Source: Paragorgia papillata
Lineage: Eukaryota; Cnidaria; Anthozoa; Scleralcyonacea; Coralliidae
Assembly: GCA_035771165.1 (NCBI GenBank)
Contig: JAWNZC010000408.1
Span: 3,636,001 to 3,700,000 of the forward strand
Length of the DNA stretch: 64,000 nt
Reading direction: 5' to 3'
This document shows, piece after piece, positions 11,493-22,752 of this stretch (within the stretch, counting starts at the first letter, position 1; every line of letters starts with the position of its first letter). The notes below the pieces were generated by a model that saw only the letters and a program-made list of their open reading frames with translations, made no database searches and was not told the origin of the DNA. The translations under genes were made by a program, and so were the position numbers.

Positions 11493-13607
11493 CAGGGCGC
11501 TTATATACTGGGCGGCGCAACGCCAGTCAATTCGCTGATCGACGTGTGATGCGGAAGTAGACTGGCACGAGCGAGTTTTGAAGAAAATTCGAGCAAAAGC
11601 AGCAATTCGTGTATCCGAAGATTATCACTATTTTTTCGTTAAGTTTTTCATGTGAGAAGAAATTGATTGGATTTACAGATAAAATATTATTTCTATTACT
11701 GCAGCAGTATGTATTTTGTGTAGAAACTAGTGTCAAAGAGAATTTATTTTGGATAATGTCCATGCCTTTTAATGCCTTTCATGGAGGCTAAACTTCACCA
11801 CGAGCGCATTGTATGTTCTTCTACTACCAACGGCTAGAGATTCAGGTATGTTGAAGTTTATTATCTTACTCTTGTTTGTTAAAATTCTTGTTAAAATCGG
11901 AGATGATCATTTTGAGATATCGTGGCTGAAACTCGACCCTTATCAATGCTTGATTTCTAGCTGTTTAACCTTTCAAATTTGTTAAGAAATATAAACAAGA
12001 CGTGTTGTTTTGACATACGGCGATTCTCTTTAACCGTATCATTGTATTCCTTTTGTTTCCGGACTGTTGAAACAAAATGATTGTAATTTCTAAACAGATT
12101 CATTTCTTTATTCGATTTATTATAATACGAGTTTTTGGAAGTATAGTCGGCGCATTGTGTGTTAAAACATTGCCAACACCGTGAGATTTTACTGTGACAT
12201 AGGTAAGAAGTATCATTTTCATATTTGGTAGAAATAAAACAATTTGTGATTGATCAATTTTTAATTTTGACCCTGAAACTTGGTGTACTGTGTGGAAGCA
12301 AGAGGTTTCTTCTATCGAACATTGACCTGTGCTTATGCATGGCGTTTGCAAACTTAAAAAAATATGTCGCGTCAGGATTGTAATGTCGTAAGCAAGTTTC
12401 AGCAATTTTCAGAGTAAAAGAAAACTAACCTTGTCACATATTCCTCCACGTGTATAAAACGAGCTAAATCCTCAAAAGAACTTATTTCTTCAATTGGTCA
12501 AAGCTCGGCCTTATCTATCTTATACAATACCAGCAATTCAATTCATAAGAATCAATTGTACTTGCTCATGAAATTTCTTATGAAATTTTAACTTTGCTTT
12601 GCTGTTTCTGTTAAAAACAACCTAGGTCGAGCTGTTATCTGAAAGCAATCAACCTGCAGCATATGTTGAATCTATACCAACCAATCTTCAACAGAAGATT
12701 ATTAGATTTACAAACTGTAACATGTTAATTCAAGGTGCTGTATGTTAAAACATTACATGATAACTATCAAATCCTAAATCCAAGAAATGAGTACCAGTTC
12801 TAAGCATACTCAATATGATTATTATGCCTTATTGCCTCTTTATCACTGTCAACTGTCTATCAAGTGGTTGAGTAATTACTCTCTGACAAGCATATATCTT
12901 TTCATTTTTACAGTCTCTAGGAATGTTTACTTCCAATTGACCAAAAATGCTGCAGAATTTGCTGGAGTTGTTTTTGAGTGAAAAGCAGTCAGTTCTAAAG
13001 AATTTGTGGTATTGGTGGAAAAATGATTTGTTTCCATGAGTGGTTTGTTTTTAAAAAAGTTTTCTTCAAGTCAACTGCTTTCTTCTTCACCTTCAACTTC
13101 ATGAAAACAAGCTTGAAAGTCTTGAAATAACTCTGGGATGTGCCATTCACAAATTCTTATTTTAAACCAAATTTAGTGGAATCCAATGCTGGTGCTAGTG
13201 CCAATGTAATAATTTTTTTATTTATTTATCTGCTTTGTGTAAAAAATAGTTGCCAGAGTTTGTAAACAGTTATTAAATTTTTAATGAAAATACTTGAACC
13301 AGTTGTACTCTCAATGTTGAATGCTTTGATACCTTATCTTCACTATTAGTGTCATCCAACTCAAACTTGAAATATTTTTTAAATCCACTTTGCTAGCCAT
13401 ATTTATGGTTTTGTTTTAATTTTATTTTAATGTTACCGCTTTATCAACAATTTTTTGCTTATGAATCGATATAAGGAAAAGAGTAGTGTTATCAACCATT
13501 GTAACAACCGCTGACCGGTGAATATCAGTTACTCGTTGCCAGGCCCCGCATCACACGTCGATCAGCTCTCCCATTCCCGTTGCACCGCCCGGTATATAAG
13601 CGCCCTG
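11493..13607. mobile_element. hAT-type element nested in left arm
   Basis: The ends CAGGGCGCTTATATAC and GTATATAAGCGCCCTG are inverted. The element is flanked by the 8-bp direct repeat CTTCAAAC (11485-11492 and 13608-13615). The 2,115-bp interior has no transposase I recognise, so it is probably non-autonomous. The right arm of the host element has the uninterrupted site (CCCTTCAAACTAA in reverse complement), which confirms the insertion boundary. Confidence 0.88.
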
Positions 13608-15184
13608 CTTCAAACTAATGGACAATTTGCATTATCGCAATGCATGCTGGTAGTTGAGGTACGGATTCACTTTCAGGGGAAATGGCCGGCGTCAGGCGAG
13701 CATTCCGCCTGAAAGATTAATTCACTGTTTTAGCGGTATTTTCTTTCCCGAATGAGAGATTTTTACTTCTCGTTAGGACAGGTAGGTTATGAACTATGTT
13801 TTGTGTAAATGGGAGCGAAACTGCTTTTGAAACTGGCGAGAAAATTACTTCAGAGTTGTCGATGGAGTGAAGAACGTTCGAACAAAACCATGCTTGAAGA
13901 AATAACTTTTTGCACATTTCTAGGTGAGTAAAGAAATCGATTGCTGTACAGTAAGCCATTTGGCCTCACATTCATGCATATGTAGTAGATCTATTCAGAT
14001 CCTATAGTTGATGCCCTTGTAAATGTCTCTTCTCTGCATTTTCGCTGGTTGAAATTGACAGGGCTTTGAAACAGCTCACGATCACTTGTTGTTCGAATAG
14101 CATCACCTCGTCAGGCTTTGTTTTGATTTGTTTTGCATGAAAAAAAAACTTGTTTCACTAGCCACTGTTCAGATATTTTGCAAAAACTCCGAGTGCAAAG
14201 TGATTTCGGTTTCACTTGGGTTTTGGTCTTTTTTTTTTCTTCTCTCCCCTTTTGTACTGGTGAAAATACTGTATAAATTTTAGTGTGGTGCAAAATACAG
14301 TACAATAGGCTAAAATAATTGCTCTAACGTTAATTCTATTCGACTGTTGAGTCACAGAGCCCTAGTCATCGTTTTTAACCTATAGCTATAAATTGATTCA
14401 ATAATATAAACTGTACTACTAAGAGTAGTTTTAACATGTAAAGTATGCACTGTAGGCATATATTTAAACTGTTTGGTTGCAAGACCTGGATAGGAGGATA
14501 CAGACTGCTTGCCACTAAGCCAATCAGAGCACACAAATATTGAGTTGGATACTGGACCAGAGAAAAATATAATCTAATATGGTTATGAAGAAATTTTGGC
14601 TCTATGAGTCTAAGGGAGAAGTAGAACAGCAAACATTTTCAGTCCAATGTTTCAAAAACAGTAATAAAAAATGGGAATTGCACATACACTGGGTTTCCAA
14701 ATTATGAAACATTTTTTATGACTTTCTCAGTCCCACCTGTGAAAGACTGTAAAGATACAGTGAATCCAATAACAGCCAAGTCAAAAGAAAATGGAAAAGT
14801 GGAGGACACTGTCACTGACACAGGCACTAATAATTTCCCAAAGAAGATTCAATTATTTTTATGCCTTTCTAGGCTTACAGTAGGTGTGGTCTGCTGGAGA
14901 AAGATCTGGTTATTTGACACAACATATCTGTAGTGTCACAAGTTTTGTTCGAAACAGGTTAATGTCCATTCCCATTTGGCCCACACAAGAGTGCAAGGCA
15001 CTGGCAGGACTGGTATATTGGGGGGGGGAGGGGGGGGGGGATTGGGGCCTGGGGGGTCTGAAGGCATGCTGTATATCATAGACATTCTTTTTCAACAACA
15101 TTCTTAGACATTTATAGGAAAATTCAATTAGCCATCATCATGCAAGTGACTTAAGTTTTGCACAATGCAACATGGTGATGTTAT

Positions 15185-15665
15185 CAGTAGTGTAGTCAAG
15201 GGGTGGGTGGGTGGGTAGTCACCCCCCAATGGTCTCCAAGACCGTTCTCGTGAAAAGTTTAAATCCATTGAGAAACTTGCAGGGGGGGGCACATTGTTTT
15301 AAGGCCAAGTGAGTAGACTAGTAATGTGTTATATATTTAGCAGGCATGCTATGCTATAAATTACAATACTAAGGTCTATACAAAATGCCTCCAACTTGTT
15401 TTTACATTTATGACTGGTTTATAAATACATGTAAATCTAAAGATATTCTGACGTGTATCATTCTATGTTCTGGTTTGATTTCAACAAAATTATGTAATTT
15501 ATGGCTTTTGGATTACTGTACTCTTAAATTCTTGCCTCAAAATGCAGGAAATAGCGTTTCAGAGACCGTAGAAATCCAAACTTTTCCGGGGGGCATGCCC
15601 TCCCCAACCCCCTAGGAATTTGAGGTTCTTGCCCCCCAAAACTCAAGACCCTGGCTATGCCACTG
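15185..15665. mobile_element. hAT-type MITE in the centre of the nested stack
   Basis: It starts CAGTAGTGTAGTCAAGG, ends CCTGGCTATGCCACTG, and is flanked by GATGTTAT on both sides (15177-15184 and 15666-15673). 481 bp, G- and C-run rich, no coding. Confidence 0.85.
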
Positions 15666-16751
15666 GATGTTATTAATAAACATGGAAAATATCTGCAATT
15701 TTGCTAACATTAATTATTCTTTCCCCCCTGTTTCTCATCAAATTTCACACTAACGGTCCGCGTGACAAATAGGGGAAGCTTGCCCCCCCCTTCAGCTGGT
15801 GCCACAGGCACAGATCACAGATGAGACTTTGTAAAACAAAACCAAAGTCCCCAAGTTTTAAATGCAAAGAGTTATTATTGGATATCTAATTCAGACTTTT
15901 TAATTAGAAATTTACAGCATTCAGCTAGCTACCTAACAGTTTAAATATCTGCCTACAGTTTATATTATTGAATCAATTTATAGCTATAGGTTAAAAACGA
16001 CGACTAGGGCTCTGTGACTCAACAGTCGAATAGAATTAACGTTAGAACAATTATTTTAGCTTATTGTACTGTATTTTAAACCACACTAAAATTTATACAG
16101 TATTTTCACCAGTACAAAAGGGGAGAGAAGAAAAACAAAGACCAAAACCCAAGTGAAACCGAAAACACTTTGCACTCGGAGTTTTTGCAAAATACCTGAA
16201 CAGTGGCTAGTGAAACAAGTTTTTTTCCATGCAAAACAAATCAAAACAAAGCCTGACGAGGTGATGCTATTCCAACAACAAGTGATCGTGAGCTGTTTCA
16301 AAGCCCTGTCAATTTCAACCAGCGAAAATGCAGAGAAGAGACATTTACAAGGGCATCAACTATAGGATCTGAATAGATCTACTACATATGCATGAATGTG
16401 AGGCCAAATGGCTTACTGTACAGCAATCGATTTCTTTACTCACCTAGAAATGTGCAAAAAGTTATTTCTTCAAGCATGGTTTTGTTCGAACGTTCTTCAC
16501 TCCATCGACAACTCTGAAGTAATTTTCTCGCCAGTTTCAAAAGCAGTTTCGCTCCCATTTACACAAAACATAGTTCATAACCTACCTGTCCTAACGAGAA
16601 GTAAAAATCTCTCATTCGGGAAAGAAAATATCACTAAAACAGTGAATTAATCTTTCAGGCGAAATGCTCGCCTGACGCCGGCCATTTCCCCTGAAAGTGA
16701 ATCCGTACCTCAACTACCAGCATGCATTGCGATAATGCAAATTGCCCATTG

Positions 16752-16988
16752 AATTCAAAAAAAACTTTGGTGACCCCCAATTTTTTTTTCATTAAAACTT
16801 TTCTTGAAGTATGAGTAATCAATAAGCCGATTTTAAAAAAATTCTGTAGAACGAAATTTTTTAAAAATTAACAAACATGATTTTCCCGGAAAAAAGATTA
16901 TTCGTTCTACAGAATTTTTTTTAAATCGGCCTATTGATTACTCAAGTTTTAATGGGAAAAAAATTGGGGGTCACCAAAGTTTTTTTCG
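16752..16988. mobile_element. Palindromic MITE nested in right arm
   Basis: AAAAAAACTTTGGTGACCCCC at the left is mirrored at the right, as are TTCTGTAGAACGAA / TTCGTTCTACAGAA and GAGTAATCAATA / TATTGATTACTC. GAATT flanks both ends. It is absent from the left arm of the host transposon. Confidence 0.8.
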
Positions 16989-17591
16989 AATTAAATTAGT
17001 TTGAAGGGTAATTGGCAGCCATTTTGAAACGTCATTGTTGCCATAGAAACAACTGTTGCTATTTACTTGGTAACAATTTTTGATTGTCAGACTGTTTAAC
17101 TACGCATAACATTTAGTTTTAGTCTTTTTCCGAATTGTTTATGCACGTGTTTTGGACTCTCAAACTTGTATTTTCCATTTTTCAAGAAACTGTGTGGAGC
17201 CACCTTAATATTATTTATTGCTGAGTTTTCGACCTGTTAACTCAGGCCCTCATAGAGCAAATGCACACGATGTTGGCATATTTGCATTTGCTCTGATGAG
17301 GTCCTGAGTCAATACGTCGAAAGCTCAGCAATAAATAATAAACGTGTGTTACCACAAATTCTCAGTTGTATTACTATTTGTCATCATGCAAACTTTCAAA
17401 GACGTATATACAGTTAGTTGAAAATTGATTAGGCAAGCAACAACTGGAGTTAATAATAAGGCAAAGTGTATTTAGTTTATCATAATTCGTGTTTTACGCG
17501 AACTGTGTTTATATACATGAAACTATGTTATATATATACATGTATATTGAAAACTGGTTTATCATCAACGAATAAAACCTCAAGCAGTTTA

Positions 17592-18452
17592 TTAGCAAAT
17601 TGGTTCCTGGTCTTCCGGAATTGAAAATATGCCACCATCAACGTCGGCAGCAGAACTACTATCGCGCTCTTCTTCGGTAGCGAACCCAGCATTATCCTGT
17701 GAATGGCCGTATTCCGCCATGTCCATGTTTATAGCTTCACTAGTGTTTTCTGGTACGTTTTGGATTGGAGTTGGGAGTACAGCGGCATGCGCTCCACGAT
17801 GTTTTCTATAAAACTTCCTTCCGTAAAACACGACAACGAAAAAAAATACAAAAGCCAAGACGAGTACAATAATAACATATTTACCAGCGTTCTTTCGATC
17901 TTTGCTGGCGCCAAGGTGTTCGCTGATTTTTGGAACGTCTGCATACCAGAAAAGAGAACAACTTATGATGGCTATCACAAAAAACAGACTGAGGAAAACG
18001 TAACAGGCCGGTATTTTGTAACATGGAGTTTCAGTTAGAACGCAGCAGTTGACGATACCGCAACAATGACAACATGGCGTCGCAGTCTGCTGATGAGTGA
18101 TTTGATTTTCACGAACTTCACTAACTGGAAAATTGGTTGACGAACTTGACGGTGTTACAATTTCAGAGAAGTCGCTTTCTGTCGAAGAAAATTGGCCGCT
18201 TTGTCTTTGGTATTCACTAACAAGACGAACAAGGTCTCGCCTTTTCAACGAATTCAGAAGCTCTTTGAGTTTCCCAAGTTTAGTTTCGCTGATAACATCT
18301 CTCTGCATAAGATTTTCAAACAGACATATGCCATCTTTCATTTCAGCTCGACGACTTTCGGGGATCTTACAAGTCATTACTAGCGTGTCTAAATTCCCTG
18401 GCTCCAGTCTGGAGCTAATAGTTGCCAACAGATTTCTAAAGCGATCCGTCAT
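17592..18452 (-). CDS. Membrane-anchored death effector domain protein, paralogue 2
   Basis: A 286-aa single-exon gene read on the minus strand from ATG 18450-18452. An upstream in-frame extension to 18584 exists, but the paralogue starts at the equivalent MTD and the extra 44 residues resemble nothing. The DED is at residues 4-82 (FRNLLATISS, LDTLVMTCKIPESRR, LFENLMQRDVIS, RRDLVRLV with the RxDL motif). A Ser/Thr-rich linker at ~84-125 is longer than in paralogue 1. A Cys cluster follows (PCCHCCGIVNCC, TPCYKIPAC), which might be acylated or bind metal. Span 1 is at ~150-170, then the conserved loop VPKISEHL..SKDRKNAG, span 2 at ~191-211, then basic GRKFYRKHRG and an acidic tail. The DED, loop and spans are the conserved parts, while linker and tail diverge. 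The stop codon overlaps a TAATAAA string that could serve as polyadenylation signal. Function is unknown; DED-mediated recruitment at a membrane is inference. Confidence 0.87.
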   Translation of the reverse strand: MTDRFRNLLATISSRLEPGNLDTLVMTCKIPESRRAEMKDGICLFENLMQRDVISETKLGKLKELLNSLKRRDLVRLVSEYQRQSGQFSSTESDFSEIVTPSSSSTNFPVSEVRENQITHQQTATPCCHCCGIVNCCVLTETPCYKIPACYVFLSLFFVIAIISCSLFWYADVPKISEHLGASKDRKNAGKYVIIVLVLAFVFFFVVVFYGRKFYRKHRGAHAAVLPTPIQNVPENTSEAINMDMAEYGHSQDNAGFATEEERDSSSAADVDGGIFSIPEDQEPIC

Positions 18453-18804
18453 TGCGAAATTGTGTACTGATAGATTTAAAAACGACGTGTATGTTACGTG
18501 GATAAACATCAATTGTCTGAATTGGGTCATTCGGTATTCCCCAAGCATTGCGTGTGGTGAACATTGTGGAGAAAACAAAAGCAATTATCTTTTTTATTAG
18601 AATTTTAACATTGTTAAAATTTTGTCACGCATGCTTGCTATATAAACATAATAAACCCTTTATATTATAATTATGAATATCAAACTCCAGCATATTATTT
18701 TCATAACTGAGCCATTGAGTCGGACACGAGAGTAAAATCATAATATTTAATAAAGTTCTAACGTTTCGTTGTTATTATCTCTTCAGAGAATAATTTACAT
18801 GAGT

Positions 18805-18905
18805 GCATTAACACTTTCCTGTCCAAATCGGTCTTTAGTATTTTATTCTGGCCAACGCCAGACGATTTTATTCGAGGGGAAGCCCTAGGACAGGAATGAG
18901 TATAT
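18805..18905. repeat. Short MITE of the CCAGACGATTTTA family
   Basis: CATTAACACTTTCCTGTCC and GGACAGGAATGAG are imperfect inverted ends enclosing GCCAACGCCAGACGATTTTA. Same family as the copy at 6600-6700. Confidence 0.65.
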
Positions 18906-19173
18906 GCACGTATATATAATGACAGGGTACGGTTGTCATTAATTATGCATGCATTAACCAATCAGAGAGAGTTTGTTTAGGACCCAAGTGGTTCCTAGTA
19001 AGATACTATAAATAAAAGTTACATGTAAAATTATAAAAGGAAGAGTGGTACAGAACCAATATTGGCATTTAGAGAAGGTTTAAGATTGCGAATAAGTAAA
19101 CTTTCGCGCAGAAGAAGTTCAGTCTCAAGGGAACAAGAAGAAATTATTTTAAAATCGTCAAATAAGACAACAG

Positions 19174-21887
19174 CACAGAATAAATATTGAGCAGAAGGCC
19201 CACTCTCGTCGGAACCTTTGAAGTTTATGTCCTCGCGCAGGTCGCCTCGCGCATGTTGGCCGCCATGTTGAAAGCAAGTAAAAGCCGCTACTCTCAACAG
19301 TAAACAATATGGCGAAAAGTGCGTTCTGATCGTTTAAATGGCTATAACTCAAAATTTAGGTGGTAATATTTCTTGAGACGGATAGTACATTGAAAGTGAA
19401 GGTAAGTAATCAAATTTATTGTGGTAAGGAAGATATTTAACGAAATTTGAACGGGAAATTTCCGATTTCATTATCTTGTTAATCGGTCCGGCTGGAGCTA
19501 CCCGTCCACTTTTGAAGTTGTACTTTCAAGAATAAATAAGTGAGGAAACTCTTTAAAAACAGTTTAAATTTAAAGTATAATGATAAAATTACACGTATTG
19601 GTTGTTCTATCTTAATCGGACAAGCAATTTTGAAGAACGAAGCAACTCTATAGCTCTCTATTTGGACGGATTTTAGGCAATTATGATTTGACATATATTT
19701 GTTGAAGGCTGACAAACAAGTGCCAGTATTTCTACAATTTCATTTAATATTTGTAAACGTTGCTGCTGATAAAAAGATTAACCTGAAATATCAGGTCCTT
19801 AGTGTTGAAGTCTAGGTATTTTACTTTATTCTACTATAAAATGAACGAATTTGCACGTTAGCTTGAAATGGCCTACTGTATCTTAATTCTCTAGGTTGGA
19901 CAGTTCGTCTTGAGTTTTGTTCCCCAAGTTTTTTAAATATTTCATGATTTGTTGCTTAGATGGAGGTTTAGATTATAGATGTGCAACCTTCTGATAGTTT
20001 CTCTCCTTTTTTTAGCTGAGAATAGATTTGAAATGAAATCTTAAGAAACAATGAACTGTAGAAAATTAAGAGGGGATTCTTCACAGCACTGGCCCACAGT
20101 GCTGACTGACACAGGAATAGTGGCAAATGTTCTTCAACAGCTTCAGTCATACTGAGTGTAAACATTTTGAACAGAAGACTTTCTACTTACTTCATGTTTA
20201 AGAACAAAAAGGTGTTAATTTCATGTCTTTGTAATAAATAAGGAAAAAATGTTTAAGTTTAATTGGTCTACTTGTTAATTTAATTAATAGGGTGTTGGCC
20301 AGTAAAATAGGAAAGGACCAGTTACTACTATTTGTCCTGTGGTGGGCAACTGGTAATAATACATTTTCTTAATTTTGCACCTTGTATACACAGAGCTTGT
20401 AACAGTAAAATTTAGTGGTCAAAAGAACTGACCTTTACCTATTTTGTACTGTATATATGAAATAAATGTTTAAACCTTATTGGGTTTGGTTAACATTGTA
20501 ACTTGTTTGCAAAAACGTTTTGTAGTCAGTGGTAAACACAGTCAGGTATATGGGGCTTGCAATATGTATATAAATAATGCAAATGCTTAAATGTATACCA
20601 ACAACAACTCAAATGTACAGTATATCCTCTATTATAGGGTGGATGGTTTATACCTAAATTAATCTACATTAAGAATTTGGAACACATTTCCAACAGCTGT
20701 TTCTGTTAACAGCTGTCAACATTTTTGCAATTTGTCATCTACACATCAACTTGACATATTTAAAATAATGCTTTTAAATGAAATGTACAATATGCAAGCC
20801 TTTGATACTCTAGCAAATACAGGTGTTGGTTTTGAGACTTTCAGAAACAGATAGTTTAATATGTACTGCAATAGTTTTAGGTGGTGTTTATTATCAGTTT
20901 TTCTTTTTTAAAATCCAGTAATACAACAATACTCAAATAAAGTTCGACTATTAATGGCACTTTAAAAGTGAATAAAAAACACGAGAGTTTTATAAAAGTC
21001 TCCACCAATTCAGGGATCAAGCTGTGTCTTTTCTAATGGAAGCTTCTGATTTTCATCCTGTAAGTTGTCATGTCCAAATACACGCACAATCCAAACAAAT
21101 TATTTACTAAAATTACAAGAAAAGAACAAAATCAAATCAACATTTCAACAGCTTGTCAAGTGTATCAACTTTAGCCATGGTAGGTTAATGACAAAAATAA
21201 ATCTTGTTCAATGACTTCAATCACAATTCACTTAATACAACAGACAAACAATTGGAGTAAGAACGTTACTAGAAGAAGGTAAACAAACACATAAAGATGG
21301 AATTCTGTGGAATTGGTATTTTCACCCATTGAACTGAACCAGCCTAAAATACTTCATCAATTTACATGTAACAAATTTGGAGTGAGTGTGAGCTCGTGCG
21401 CATATTATAATATCCTTGAAATATTCGTAAAAACAAGAGCACGCTTTACCCACTGTGCAATTCTCAATTAAAAATATGTAACTGATGTGAAATGATGTTT
21501 AAAAACTCTTCATAAAGTTCTCTGTAATTTGAAATATGTACCGAGATACCGTACCCGGACTGACGCACTTCAGTCATTGAAGAGCGGGCAGGTCATTGCT
21601 TAGAAGTTGCTAAATTCCACGCGAAAACGTGTTTGTATACCTTCTAACCTCAAGTAAATTGGTCACTTACCTTAAATTTGTAAAATATCAAAGTTAAAAG
21701 GAAATCGTCCAAAAACGTTTCCTGCTAGAGCCGTTTTGGTGACCCGACTTCGTTTTCCGCCATGTTGTTCCTTGTTGATCCGCTGGAGTTTACTTGCTTT
21801 CAACATGGCGGCGTGTGACATGCGCACTAAAAAAGTGAGGACACTTCGTACCCCTGAGTGGGCCTTCTGCTCAATATTTATTCTGTG
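19174..21887. mobile_element. Probable non-autonomous P-type transposon
   Basis: The termini CACAGAATAAATATTGAGC and GCTCAATATTTATTCTGTG are inverted, continue with AGAAGGCCCACTC, and match again further in at GCTTTCAACATGGCGGC. ACAACAG flanks both sides (19167-19173 and 21888-21894). A 7-bp duplication with CA..TG ends is the arrangement seen at the autonomous P element at 22528-28755. The 2.7-kb interior has no frame with family resemblance. Confidence 0.72.
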
Positions 21888-21964
21888 ACAACAGTGTCAT
21901 GTAGCCCAAAATGTCAGGCGTCCTCTCGTGAGCGCGAGATGACGCCTGATATTTCAGGCTATAG

Positions 21965-22527
21965 GAGGGGGTTAGTGGTAGCCTGGTACCCTTGGCCCAA
22001 TTTCAAAAGAAATATGGGCCAAGGTAACCACTAATTACAATCTCGCGTCATTCGTAAACACTTTCACGTTACAGCTTGGTTGTTTATTACTCGGGCTACC
22101 TATGGTAGGCCGAGTCTAAGGTTTCGGCTTGCTTTTTTGGGTGGCCACGATTTTTCATTTTTGCACTTTTTACTTCCGCGCTACTATTCACGCCTCCGGT
22201 GAGTTGTTAGCGGTGTGACTGAGACTGAGTGAGGCCGTAAGACATGTTGTAAGTTCTTTTCTCCTTTCGGCGCTTTTAGTAAGTTGGACAAAAAATTGAA
22301 CAGATTTGCCTTTTGATCAAGGTGTTCTTGCACTCTGTTGGTTTCGAAACTGACTGGCTGACTTTATAGTTTAATAGCGATCAGATTACTGAAAGGAAAA
22401 ATTCAGGCCAGCCTCATGCAAGTGTACACCCCCTTACTTAGTCGACATTAGAGAAGTTGCCATTACACCATTAGACGCCACGAGGACGTCACAATGCTCC
22501 GTAGATGTCATCGCTCGCGAGTTCACC
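21965..22527. other. Intergenic; probably former TCEANC2 upstream region
   Basis: This holds a partial repeat (GGTACCCTTGGCCC, then AAGAAATATGGGCCAAGG at 21986-22025) related to the TIR element near 42757-42970. The ~100 bp immediately left of the P element lay directly upstream of the TCEANC2 start codon before that insertion, so promoter elements may be here. No gene is recognised. Confidence 0.45.
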
Positions 22528-22752
22528 CATAGACCCTAGAAGAAGAGGATAGGAAACTCCATAAGCCACGCTATACGCGCGGGCGACTATGTTGAAACTT
22601 CCGGTTAGTCATGTCACGTGATCTTGAAACGACACAAAGACCATTCATGAAAATTCATGATATGAGTCCATTCATGAATAAATACTTCATCGATGGATAA
22701 TTTATGTATTTATGGCTACTTTTTCTTCGTTGAAAGTATCCGTGAATAAAAC

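Larger units (their letters stand above)
11301..17204. mobile_element. TTAA-flanked transposon with ~1-kb inverted arms, carrying nested insertions
   Basis: Both outer ends begin GGTGGCTCCA(C/T)ACAG.TTCTTGA in inverted orientation and are flanked by TTAA (11297-11300 and 17205-17208). Removing the insertions, arms of about 1.04 kb (11301-14473 and 15932-17204) are near-identical inverted copies around a ~1.45-kb centre. Matching 80-residue frames at 13717-13959 (-) and 16408-16650 (+) only reflect the arm duplication. TTAA duplication is known for piggyBac and Kolobok elements, but no transposase is seen. It is inserted into an older palindromic element whose halves are at ~11262-11296 and ~17209-17366. 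The three insertions inside it are listed separately. Confidence 0.85.

Noticed and set aside
13717..16650. Two nearly identical 80-aa frames on opposite strands
   Set aside because: Looked like a duplicated gene, but they sit in the inverted arms of the TTAA-flanked transposon, so the identity reflects arm duplication, and the text resembles no protein.
17290..17340. CTGATGAGG...GTCGAAAG as a second hammerhead
   Set aside because: Stem II cannot be paired beyond two or three weak pairs and no cleavage triplet closes stem III; at best a decayed ribozyme.
18453..18584. N-terminal extension of DED paralogue 2
   Set aside because: Open but not shared with paralogue 1, which starts at the equivalent MTD; the extension is probably 5' UTR.
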